A stretch of 8,778 nt of DNA from an uncultured Polaribacter sp. (GCA_937936695.1 CALHCK010000011.1:1-8778), one strand, 5' to 3'. Shown: positions 1 through 6,598, counted from the first letter of the stretch. The notes: generated from the letters alone by a model not told the origin. Made by a program: numbers and translations.

Positions 1-13
1 AAAAAAATCAAAC

Positions 14-2251
14 TTATTTCTTTGCTTTTTCTACCAATTCTAATTTTTCTACAGTAGTTTTAGTTGTAAAAATACCATAATTTATGGTAACGGTTTTTTT
101 ATCTATTTTATCTATAGTTCCAACAGAATTAGAATCTATAATTCTTACTCTATCATTTAATTTGTATATGTAAGCAGCTTTTTCTTTGGCTATTTTAGCT
201 TCTTCTATTTTCTTTTCTTTTCTAACCTCTACAACTTTTTCTAAAACTTCTTTTTCTACTTTTTGTATTACCTCTTGTGCTTTTTTAGCAACAACTTTTG
301 CTTTTTGCTTTTGCGCTTTTGTTTTAGGTTTTACAGGATTTTTTTTAAGATGTTTTACTTTTTCGTCTGCAGCCCATTTGTTAAAATTAATGTTTAATTC
401 TTTTTTATTATTGGTCTGAAAATATTTGTTAAGTAATTCGTTGGTCTTTCTTCCTAAAGAAAGCATTTTTTGGTTTTGGTCATATAATTCCTGAAAACCA
501 GATAATTTTTCTTGAATGCGTTGCTCTTTTTCTTGTAAATTATCTAAATGTTCTTGTCCTTTCGTCTTTTGTTTCTCTAAATTATCAGAGTTTTTTTGCA
601 GTCTATTTCTTTCTTTTTGTAGTTTAGAAATAGTTCTATCTAAACGTACCTTTTCAGTTTCTACACGTTTTTTAGCTTTATTAATTAAACTAAAAGGAAT
701 TCCGTTTTTTTGAGCTACCTCAAAGGTAAAAGAACTACCAGCTTGCCCTACAAATAATTTATACAGAGGCTCTAAAGAACGTTCATCAAACTGCATGTTT
801 GCATTGGTAACGTTTTCTAGTTCGTTAGCCAAAACTTTAAGATTAGAGTAGTGGGTAGTTATAACTCCAAAGGCTTTTTTGTAATAAAATTCTTCTAAAA
901 ATATTTCAGCCAAAGCACCACCAAGTTCAGGGTCAGACCCTGTACCAAACTCATCAATTAAAAACAATGTACTGGCATTACATTTTCTCAAAAAATAGCG
1001 CATATTCTTTAATCGGTAACTGTATGTACTTAACTGATTTTCTATAGATTGGTTGTCTCCAATGTCAGTTAAAATAGTGTCAAAAATATAAGTTTCGCTA
1101 CGTTCATCAACAGGTATTAAAATACCACTTTGCAACATAATTTGTAGTAACCCAATGGTTTTAAGTGTAATACTTTTACCACCAGCGTTAGGTCCAGAAA
1201 TTACAATTATCTGTTGTTTTTGGTTAAGTTCTAGAGTCTGAGCGATTGTGTTTAAGTTTTGCTCTTTATTTTTTTTCCATAAAATGGGATGATATGCGTT
1301 TTTAAAATAAATTCTTTTTTCTGTACTTATTTTAGGTAAAACAGCATCTGTATCTTGTGCATATTTAGCTTTTGCACCAACACTATCTATGTGTATTAAA
1401 AATTCTATATATTCATCTAAAAGAGAAACAGCAGGTCTTATGGTAGCTGCTAATAATCGTAATATTTTTACAATTTCTTGTTTTTCATCATAGATTAAAT
1501 TTTGATACTCTCTAGAATAAGCAAGTGTTGCTTGCGGAGCAATGTATACAATATTACCAGATTTAGAAGCTCCTAAAATACTACCAGCAACTTTTTTTCT
1601 ATGCATTGCAGCTACAGCAAGCACACGTTGGTTGTCTATTACGGTTTCTTTAATATCATCTAAATATCCTGCCGAAATAGCTTTTGATAAAGCACTAGAA
1701 AAGCTTGCTCCAATTTTACCACGAACCTCATTAATACCTCTTCTAATTTGTTTTAAAGCTGGTGATGCACTATTTTTTACTTCTCCAGAAATATCTATAA
1801 TTTTTTTAATCTCATCATCTATAAAAGAAGTAAATTCTATTTTTTGAGATAGTTCAAAAAAAGTAGGGAATTGTACTTTAAATTTTTTAAAAAATTTAAT
1901 TAATTCGTTAACAGTTAAAGAGGTGGTGGCTATTTTTAAAAAAGCATCAGTTTCTAAAAAACTATTTTCTATAGCCAATCGTTTTATGCTCTCGGTAATA
2001 TTATCAAAACCATGATTAGGTACTCTGTTTTCGCTTTCAAAAGAAGAAACATATTCGTTTACCAAATGCAATTCTTTAAAGAGTGCAGTTTGGTTTATAA
2101 TTGGTCTAGTTTCAAAAACTCTTTCTTTCCCTAAACCAGAAATACAAAACTCTGCAACTTGTTGTAAAACGGTTGTAAATTCTAAATCTTGTAATGTTTT
2201 TTCTGATATATTCAAAATAGTATCTTTGGTGTTTTGTAGCGTATTACACAA
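14..2251 (-). CDS. mutS2: MutS2-family ATPase lacking the Smr domain
   Basis: This is a 745-residue MutS-related ATPase of the MutS2 branch, which acts on branched DNA or stalled/collided ribosomes rather than in classical mismatch repair. Visible parts are an N-terminal motif ISEKTLQDLEF (15-25), a MutS2 core segment with GSILGASKSG (223-232), Walker A GPNAGGKS (353-360), Walker B LFLIDEFG (429-436) and the TTHYSNLK segment (465-472). Charged, Lys/Glu/Gln-rich coiled coils follow at about 523-600 and 640-695, then a KOW-like beta domain (about 696-740). The protein stops right after that domain, where Bacillus-type MutS2 continues into the Smr nuclease domain, so no Smr is present. The start is TTG, with a stop eight codons upstream and no ATG in the first 200 codons. 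A second TTG at 2215 would give MNISEKTLQDLEF, which looks more like a family N-terminus. It is divergent from ung. Confidence 0.93.
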   Translation of the reverse strand: MCNTLQNTKDTILNISEKTLQDLEFTTVLQQVAEFCISGLGKERVFETRPIINQTALFKELHLVNEYVSSFESENRVPNHGFDNITESIKRLAIENSFLETDAFLKIATTSLTVNELIKFFKKFKVQFPTFFELSQKIEFTSFIDDEIKKIIDISGEVKNSASPALKQIRRGINEVRGKIGASFSSALSKAISAGYLDDIKETVIDNQRVLAVAAMHRKKVAGSILGASKSGNIVYIAPQATLAYSREYQNLIYDEKQEIVKILRLLAATIRPAVSLLDEYIEFLIHIDSVGAKAKYAQDTDAVLPKISTEKRIYFKNAYHPILWKKNKEQNLNTIAQTLELNQKQQIIVISGPNAGGKSITLKTIGLLQIMLQSGILIPVDERSETYIFDTILTDIGDNQSIENQLSTYSYRLKNMRYFLRKCNASTLFLIDEFGTGSDPELGGALAEIFLEEFYYKKAFGVITTHYSNLKVLANELENVTNANMQFDERSLEPLYKLFVGQAGSSFTFEVAQKNGIPFSLINKAKKRVETEKVRLDRTISKLQKERNRLQKNSDNLEKQKTKGQEHLDNLQEKEQRIQEKLSGFQELYDQNQKMLSLGRKTNELLNKYFQTNNKKELNINFNKWAADEKVKHLKKNPVKPKTKAQKQKAKVVAKKAQEVIQKVEKEVLEKVVEVRKEKKIEEAKIAKEKAAYIYKLNDRVRIIDSNSVGTIDKIDKKTVTINYGIFTTKTTVEKLELVEKAKK
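2221..2228 (+). promoter_or_regulatory. Possible -7 element of the ung promoter
   Basis: The bases TATCTTTG match TAnnTTTG exactly, and a TTTT (three of four to a TTTG -33 box) sits at 2197-2200 with a 20-nt spacer. It lies inside the 5' end of the divergent mutS2 gene and would give ung a leader of about 60 nt. The match could be chance in coding sequence. Confidence 0.28.
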
Positions 2252-2281
2252 TAAAAATTGTTGATATGCTTAGATGAACCA

Positions 2282-2289
2282 CAAAAATA
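2282..2289 (-). promoter_or_regulatory. Possible -7 element of the mutS2 promoter
   Basis: On the minus strand these bases read TATTTTTG, an exact match to the Bacteroidota -7 consensus TAnnTTTG. It lies 30 nt upstream of the TTG start of mutS2, implying a short leader. No good TTG box is visible 19-21 nt further upstream, which would fall inside ung, so this is only a candidate in an AT-rich background. Confidence 0.3.
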
Positions 2290-2296
2290 ATAAAGA

Positions 2297-2959
2297 ATGC
2301 AAGTAAAAATTGCCGATAGTTGGAAAAATATTTTGAATGATGAGTTTGATAAAACTTATTACAAAGATTTAATGGATTTTGTAAACCTAGAGTATAAAAA
2401 TACTACCTGCTATCCTCAAGAAAAAGACATTTTTGCAGCTTTTGATTTTTGTGCTTTTAATGATGTAAAAGTGGTTGTTTTAGGACAAGATCCTTATCAT
2501 GGAGAGGGGCAGGCAAACGGGTTGTGTTTTTCTGTAAAAGATAGTATAAAACAACCACCGTCTTTAGTTAATATTTTTAAAGAAATTAAAACAGACATTG
2601 GTAAAGATTATCCAAATAGTGGAAATTTAGAAAGATGGGCAAAACAAGGTGTTTTATTATTAAATGCAACATTAACGGTAAGAGCAAACGAGGCTGGAAG
2701 TCATCAAAAAAAAGGATGGGAAACTTTTACAGACACCGTTATTAAAACCATATCTGATCAGAAAAAAGGAGTTGTTTTTTTATTGTGGGGTAAGTTTGCA
2801 CAAAGTAAGAGTGTTTTTATTAATACTAATAAACATATCGTTTTTACAGCTCCTCATCCATCTCCTTTAGGTGCATGGAGAGGGTGGTTTGGTAGTAAAC
2901 ATTTTTCTAAAACAAATGAAGTATTAAAAAAACAAGGTAAAACACCGATAGATTGGTAG
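2297..2959 (+). CDS. ung: Uracil-DNA glycosylase (family 1, UNG)
   Basis: This enzyme removes uracil from DNA, arising from cytosine deamination or dUMP misincorporation, and starts base excision repair. The 220-residue length is normal for bacterial family-1 UDG. The water-activating loop GQDPYH is at 63-68 with catalytic Asp65, the uracil-reading LLNATLTV segment at 121-128 has Asn123, and the DNA-intercalation loop HPSPL at 187-191 has His187 and Leu191, followed by RGWFGSKHFS. All family-1 signature residues are present, so it should be active. The ATG follows an A-rich stretch with no Shine-Dalgarno sequence, as is usual in Bacteroidota. It is the only plus-strand gene in the window, divergent from mutS2, and ends at a strong hairpin 13 nt past its stop codon. 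Confidence 0.97.
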   Translation: MQVKIADSWKNILNDEFDKTYYKDLMDFVNLEYKNTTCYPQEKDIFAAFDFCAFNDVKVVVLGQDPYHGEGQANGLCFSVKDSIKQPPSLVNIFKEIKTDIGKDYPNSGNLERWAKQGVLLLNATLTVRANEAGSHQKKGWETFTDTVIKTISDQKKGVVFLLWGKFAQSKSVFINTNKHIVFTAPHPSPLGAWRGWFGSKHFSKTNEVLKKQGKTPIDW

Positions 2960-2972
2960 TAAATAGCATAAA

Positions 2973-2997
2973 AAAAATCCGCTAAAAGCGGATTTTT
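2973..2997. terminator. Bidirectional intrinsic terminator
   Basis: A perfect inverted repeat has arms AAAAATCCGC (2973-2982) and GCGGATTTTT (2988-2997) around a 5-nt TAAAA loop. The GC core flanked by A and T tracts works as a Rho-independent terminator on both strands: for ung on plus, and for the minus-strand operon ending with the small lipoprotein gene (stop at 3021). It is the only GC-cored hairpin I see in the window. Confidence 0.9.
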
Positions 2998-3020
2998 AAA
3001 CTATAAATAAAAGAACTAAT

Positions 3021-3161
3021 TTAAGTTACATGTAACTGTTCTAATAGGGTTGTAGTTGGTTTTGTAGTATCTGATAGACCACAAGATTTATAGCTGCTTC
3101 TGCAGGAAGAAAAAGCCATAAGACCTATAGTACAAATTACGATATATACTGTTTTTTTCAT
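3021..3161 (-). CDS. 46-residue lipoprotein, function unknown
   Basis: Reading the minus strand from ATG at 3161 to TAA at 3021 gives a 46-residue protein beginning MKKTVYIVICTIGLMAFSSC. It has a basic N-terminus, a hydrophobic stretch and a lipobox FSSC (17-20), the usual look of a Bacteroidota lipoprotein signal peptide. The mature peptide would be only 27 residues, starting C-R-S-S-Y-K-S-C-G-L, with a second cysteine at 27 and a Thr-rich end. The start lies 20 nt after the stop of the binding-fold gene and the stop lies 24 nt before the shared terminator, so it is probably the last gene of that operon. No acidic surface-export motif follows the lipid cysteine, so a periplasm-facing anchor is more likely. 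The function is not recognisable. Placement between two well-defined borders argues that it is real. Confidence 0.72.
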   Translation of the reverse strand: MKKTVYIVICTIGLMAFSSCRSSYKSCGLSDTTKPTTTLLEQLHVT

Positions 3162-3181
3162 TGTTTGGTAGTTTTTATAAA

Positions 3182-4042
3182 CTAAATGTACATATTTTTT
3201 ATGAAAAAATCAGAATTAATTGCTTCTTGAATTACATTAAATGTAACCATTTTATTTTGTATGTTGGTAATAAGGTTTTTAGTGATTGGAGTGCCGTCAT
3301 TCCATTCCGTTATTTTTAACCATTCTTTTATGTCTTCTAGTTTTTGCTCGTATCTTTCTGCTAGAATTGTATCTATATTTTCAACAGTTTTAAAATCTTT
3401 AGTTTCGTTGTTAATAATATCTAAAACAGCTTTAACTTCATTAAAATTATTTTCTAGTACTTCGTTTCTTACCGCTACTACAAAACAAGGCCATGGGGTA
3501 GGGCAGTCATCAATACGTCTAAAAACACCTTTATCTACTAAAGGTTTTGTGGTAAAGTGTTCCCACATAAAATAATCCGCTTCACCATTTGTTAAAGCGT
3601 CTATACCACCTTGTAAATTGCCAATTACTTTAAACTTTAGTTTTGTTACATCCCAACCTTGGTTATGCGCATTTACTATGGCCATTAAATGAGATCCAGA
3701 ACCAAATCTGCTAATTGCAATTGTGGCGTGTTCTAAATCTTCTATTTTTTTAAAACTAGATTTTGCACCTACATGAATACCCCATATTAAAGGAGTTTTT
3801 ACATATGTTTGCAAAATTTTAGAAGGATTTCCGGCTGCAATGTCTTTAATAATACCTTCGGTTAAAACAATAGCAATGTCTACAGTTCCTTCTCGTAGGG
3901 CTTTACACATTTGACCAGTTCCTCCAGGAAAATCTTGCCAACGTAAATTTATATTTTGTTTACTATATTCTTTATTTTTTAAAGTACTGTACCACGGATA
4001 ATTAAAATGTTCTGGTACACCACCTACTTTTAAATTTGTCAT
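3182..4042 (-). CDS. Cytoplasmic periplasmic-binding-protein-fold protein
   Basis: A 286-residue protein that looks like a type-2 solute-binding protein of the NMT1/THI5-like (nitrate/sulfonate/thiamine-precursor) kind. Visible segments are an N-terminal strand LKVGGVPEHF (4-13), FPGGTGQM (38-45), DIAIVLTEG (55-63), SRFGSGSHLMA (111-121), GEADYFMWEH (153-162) and PTPWPCFVV (181-189). It lacks a signal peptide: the mature fold begins at residue 3-4 after an ATG at 4042, and no transporter permease or ATPase gene is nearby. It is therefore probably an intracellular ligand-binding protein, like the signal-less binding-fold family that I recall being defined by Candida albicans CA3427. The ligand is unknown. 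It starts 19 nt after the SUI1-family gene and is followed 20 nt later by the small lipoprotein gene. I am confident of the fold, not of the role. Confidence 0.82.
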   Translation of the reverse strand: MTNLKVGGVPEHFNYPWYSTLKNKEYSKQNINLRWQDFPGGTGQMCKALREGTVDIAIVLTEGIIKDIAAGNPSKILQTYVKTPLIWGIHVGAKSSFKKIEDLEHATIAISRFGSGSHLMAIVNAHNQGWDVTKLKFKVIGNLQGGIDALTNGEADYFMWEHFTTKPLVDKGVFRRIDDCPTPWPCFVVAVRNEVLENNFNEVKAVLDIINNETKDFKTVENIDTILAERYEQKLEDIKEWLKITEWNDGTPITKNLITNIQNKMVTFNVIQEAINSDFFIKNMYI

Positions 4043-4061
4043 AAATTAATTTAAAATTGTT

Positions 4062-4385
4062 TTATCCTCCAACGCGCTTTACTTTAAACCCTTTGTCTTT
4101 TAACATGGTCATTATTTTATCTCTATAATCTCCCTGAATAATAATTTTATCATCTTTAAAACTACCGCCAACAGATAGTTTTGTTTTTATTTCTTTGGCT
4201 AAAATTTTAAAGTCTGCCGTAGCACCAGTATAACCTTCTAAAATAGTAATTGGTTTACCTTTCCTTTTTTCGTATTTACAAATAATAGGAGCGTCTTGTA
4301 ACCAGACATTAGAAGCTTCTTTAATAGGTTCTACTGTTTCTTTATGCTCTGGAAATAGATTTTTTAATTGATCTTTTAAGTCCAT
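4062..4385 (-). CDS. SUI1/YciH-family eIF1-like translation factor
   Basis: A 107-residue protein with a full SUI1 domain at about 35-107. The pattern is the usual one: KRKGKPITILEGY (40-52), KTKLSVGGSFKDDKIIIQGD (67-86), and a C-terminal GFKVKRVGG (99-107) that is close to the family ending. The 34-residue N-terminal extension (MDLKDQLKNLFPEH and on) is common in bacterial members. Relatives include archaeal/eukaryotic eIF1 and E. coli YciH; the bacterial protein is thought to influence start-site fidelity on the 30S subunit but is not essential where tested. The ATG at 4385 lies 3 nt after the stop of the oxygenase gene, so the two are almost certainly co-translated. Function here is inferred from family only. 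Confidence 0.92.
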   Translation of the reverse strand: MDLKDQLKNLFPEHKETVEPIKEASNVWLQDAPIICKYEKRKGKPITILEGYTGATADFKILAKEIKTKLSVGGSFKDDKIIIQGDYRDKIMTMLKDKGFKVKRVGG

Positions 4386-4388
4386 TCG

Positions 4389-5336
4389 TTACTTTATTAA
4401 GCCTAATTCTTTTAAGCGTTCTGTTAAAAACTGACCAGCAGTAATGTCTTTAAATTGTTTTGGGTTTTCTTTTGTGATACAATTTTCTAGTACATCCAAT
4501 TTCATATCTGAAACCGGGTGCATAAAAAACGGAATAGAATATCTAGAAGTATTCCATAATTCTTTAGGAGGGTTTACTACTCTGTGTATGGTAGACTTTA
4601 ATTTGTTATTGCTATGACGAGCTAACATATCTCCAACATTAATCATTAATTCATCTGGTTGCGCTATTGCATCAATCCATTCTCCTTTATGGTTTTGTAC
4701 TTGAAGGCCTTTACCTTGAGCTCCCATTAATAAAGTAATTAAATTAATATCTCCATGAGCAGCAGCTCTTTCTGCTCCTTTGGGTTCTGTTGCTATAGGC
4801 GGATAATGGATAGGTCTTAAAATGCTATTACCGTCTTTTATATAATTATCAAAGTAATTTTCTTCTAAGTTTAAATGTAAAGCTAGTGCGCGTAATACGT
4901 ATTTAGCTGTTTTTTCTAACATTTTATAGGCTTGTTTACCAATATTGTTAAAGTTAGCTAATTCGTTTACAGTTACATTTTTGGGGTATAAAGTTGCGTA
5001 TTTAGAGTTACTATCTACATACTGACCAAAGTGCCAAAACTCTTTTAAATCTCCTTCTTTTTTTCCTTTAGCCGCTTCTTTTCCAAAAGACACATACCCT
5101 CGTTGTCCTCCAATACCAGGTATTTCATATTGTTGTTTGGTAGCAGTAGGTAAATTAAAAAAATCTTTAATTTCTTTGTATAAATCTTCTTCTAGTTGTT
5201 TGTTTAAAAAATGACCTTTTAGAGCCACAAAACCAATGTTCTCATAAGCATGACCAATATTTTTAATAAACAGTTGTTTTTTAGAAATATCATCAGATAA
5301 AAAATCGGTTAAATTTACACTAGGTATGTTATTCAT
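4389..5336 (-). CDS. 2-oxoglutarate/Fe(II) oxygenase, isopenicillin N synthase-like
   Basis: A 315-residue non-haem iron oxygenase with the layout of the isopenicillin N synthase / plant-type 2OG dioxygenase family. It has an N-terminal DIOX_N-like region (IPSVNLTDFLSDD, then IGFVALKGH at 34-42) and a C-terminal jelly-roll carrying the iron triad. The triad reads His194 and Asp196 in AAAHGD, and His251 in STIHRVVNP. The 2-oxoglutarate-binding pair is Arg265/Ser267 in RYSIPFF. All key residues are present, so it should be an active dioxygenase. The substrate cannot be read from sequence. Presence of RxS favours 2-oxoglutarate as co-substrate, though the IPNS branch also has RxS and uses none. 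It is the first gene of the tight group with SUI1, the binding-fold protein and the small lipoprotein, and has a 49-bp upstream gap from the DUF6048 gene. Confidence 0.9.
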   Translation of the reverse strand: MNNIPSVNLTDFLSDDISKKQLFIKNIGHAYENIGFVALKGHFLNKQLEEDLYKEIKDFFNLPTATKQQYEIPGIGGQRGYVSFGKEAAKGKKEGDLKEFWHFGQYVDSNSKYATLYPKNVTVNELANFNNIGKQAYKMLEKTAKYVLRALALHLNLEENYFDNYIKDGNSILRPIHYPPIATEPKGAERAAAHGDINLITLLMGAQGKGLQVQNHKGEWIDAIAQPDELMINVGDMLARHSNNKLKSTIHRVVNPPKELWNTSRYSIPFFMHPVSDMKLDVLENCITKENPKQFKDITAGQFLTERLKELGLIK

Positions 5337-5358
5337 AAATTACACGTTGTTGCTAGAG

Positions 5359-5378
5359 TTTTTAAATTTACTTAAAAA
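5359..5378. repeat. AT-only inverted repeat before the oxygenase gene
   Basis: Arms TTTTTAA (5359-5365) and TTAAAAA (5372-5378) flank a 6-nt loop in the 49-bp gap between the DUF6048 gene and the oxygenase gene. It could be a weak terminator for the upstream pair on the minus strand, but a stem with no GC pairs is barely stable and may be chance. No exact TAnnTTTG promoter is visible in this gap. Confidence 0.25.
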
Positions 5379-5385
5379 TAATGAG

Positions 5386-6120
5386 TTATTTTTTCTTAAA
5401 AGGAATTAAATAGGAGAGTGTATAGTTAAAACCGAAACCAGTATTACTGGCAAAAACTCTATTAAAACCCGGTGAAAATAAACTTTTAAAATTATCAGGA
5501 TCTTTAATATTTATTAATATTTTATAAGAACCACTAAAAGAGATAAATAAGTTTTTTAAAGTTTCTACTTTAATTCCTACAACAAACTCAGACCATTGCG
5601 CATTTAAACCATTGGCAGTAGTAGGTGTTGTTATTAAGTTTGGCGGAAAATAAAGTGGATCTGTTTCGCTACCACTATTGGTATTTGGAGTGTAATTATT
5701 TAAGGTTTGACTAAAAGTACTTAATCCTAAACGAAATCCTAAAAATATTTCGTTATTCATGTCTAACCAATTTTGGTATGCGTTGTAATTAAAACCTAAA
5801 CGAGCATAGTTTCCTTTTGCGGTAGAGTTTGTAAAATCTTCTCGTGTTGTTTCTTCTTCAAAACCAAGTTCTACTGCAGCGTAAAAGTTTTTAGAAAGTC
5901 TATAATCTCCAACAAGTTCTAGGCCACTATAATTAGAGTTAAATTGCATTCTTAAAGGCTTACTAATATCTATACCAACTCTTAATCCATAGTTAGTTTT
6001 ATAAACTAAAGAATCTTGTTTTTTATTAGGGATGGTATCTATTTTTTGTTGCTGTGTATACCCATTAACAAAAATAAAAAAAAGGCATATGCTAGTGAAA
6101 TATTTGTACATGTGCTGCAT
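5386..6120 (-). CDS. DUF6048-type outer-membrane beta-barrel-like protein
   Basis: A 244-residue exported protein of the DUF6048 type, a Bacteroidota family of unknown function that sits beside DUF6452 genes. A signal peptide covers about residues 4-23 (KYFTSICLFFIFVNGYTQ), ending in the YTQ/FAQ-like site common in flavobacteria. The mature part has alternating strands typical of a small barrel: NYGLRVGIDISKPLR near 43-57, LELVGDYRLSKNFYAAVELGFE, NYARLGFNYN, EIFLGFRLGLS, EFVVGIKVETLKNLFISFSGSYK and a terminal GFNYTLSYLIPF before KKK. It overlaps the end of the DUF6452 gene; the ATG at 6120 gives a 29-nt overlap and the second ATG at 6111 gives 20 nt. The second ATG yields a cleaner signal peptide (MYKYFTS). 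The family name is from memory; the barrel nature is inferred. Confidence 0.72.
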   Translation of the reverse strand: MQHMYKYFTSICLFFIFVNGYTQQQKIDTIPNKKQDSLVYKTNYGLRVGIDISKPLRMQFNSNYSGLELVGDYRLSKNFYAAVELGFEEETTREDFTNSTAKGNYARLGFNYNAYQNWLDMNNEIFLGFRLGLSTFSQTLNNYTPNTNSGSETDPLYFPPNLITTPTTANGLNAQWSEFVVGIKVETLKNLFISFSGSYKILINIKDPDNFKSLFSPGFNRVFASNTGFGFNYTLSYLIPFKKK

Positions 6121-6577
6121 TTTGATTGTTTATAGTTGTTAATGTTTCTGGTGTAAAGTCTTTAATCCAAGAGTTTTCTGAAGCAGAAAAAGAGAGGTTG
6201 TTAAAATTAATTTTAAAACCACAAGATCTTGATACAAATTCTTCTTCTGTGGTATAATTTACTGTAAATTTAGCTATTTGATCTATTGGATTGTTACCTC
6301 CTACGTTTATTTTAAAATTATAAACGGTAGTGGTGTCTATAGAGTTTAACGGAATAATAATACTATCTGTATTTACTGATGTAAATTGAGTAAGTGTGTC
6401 TTTGCCTTCTGCCCAAACAGATAATCTTCTGGCATCTTTAGTTGTAGCTCTGTTATCATCATCAAAAAAACGGATGATTAAACTAGGTGTAACAGGGTTA
6501 TCAGAACAAAAATCATCTTTTTCGCAAGCTGTTAAAAATACGAATGTTAAAAAAAGAAATATTATTATTTTTTTCAT
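6092..6577 (-). CDS. DUF6452-type lipoprotein, probably surface-exposed
   Basis: A 161-residue lipoprotein of the DUF6452 type. I chose the ATG at 6577 because it starts a textbook lipoprotein signal MKKIIIFLFLTFVFLTAC with lipobox LTAC (15-18). A longer frame from a TTG at 6601 would add only eight residues and overlap a possible promoter. The mature N-terminus C-E-K-D-D-F fits the X-K-(D/E)2-X lipoprotein export signal described in Capnocytophaga, which directs lipoproteins to the cell surface. Other landmarks are Cys24 (DDFCSD), TPSLIIRFFDDD (30-41) and SRSCGFKI (116-123) with Cys119, which may pair with Cys24. Its 3' end overlaps the start of the DUF6048 gene, so the two are probably translated together and may form an outer-membrane pair. 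Molecular role unknown. Confidence 0.78.
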   Translation of the reverse strand: MKKIIIFLFLTFVFLTACEKDDFCSDNPVTPSLIIRFFDDDNRATTKDARRLSVWAEGKDTLTQFTSVNTDSIIIPLNSIDTTTVYNFKINVGGNNPIDQIAKFTVNYTTEEEFVSRSCGFKINFNNLSFSASENSWIKDFTPETLTTINNQNAAHVQIFH

Positions 6578-6598
6578 GTTAAAAATTAATACACAGAG

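Noticed and set aside
1..13. Poly-A start of the window as a terminator of mutS2.
   Set aside because: On the minus strand it reads as a T tract after the stop, but any hairpin would extend past the edge, so it cannot be judged.
186..713. Plus-strand open frames rich in Phe, Ser and Cys opposite mutS2 (186-419 and 516-713).
   Set aside because: They are antisense images of the Lys/Glu/Gln-rich coiled coils of MutS2; the composition follows from the complement of those codons and there is no start or promoter context.
1542..1847. 101-codon plus-strand frame opposite the mutS2 core.
   Set aside because: It lies wholly within a conserved part of MutS2 on the other strand and has no recognisable domain.
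3261..3575. 104-codon plus-strand frame opposite the binding-fold gene.
   Set aside because: Antisense shadow of a gene with clear family motifs; no own signals.
4066..4070. GGAGG on the minus strand upstream of the binding-fold gene, resembling a Shine-Dalgarno site.
   Set aside because: It encodes the terminal Gly-Gly of the SUI1 protein and lies over 20 nt from the ATG, too far to act; this phylum seldom relies on such sites.
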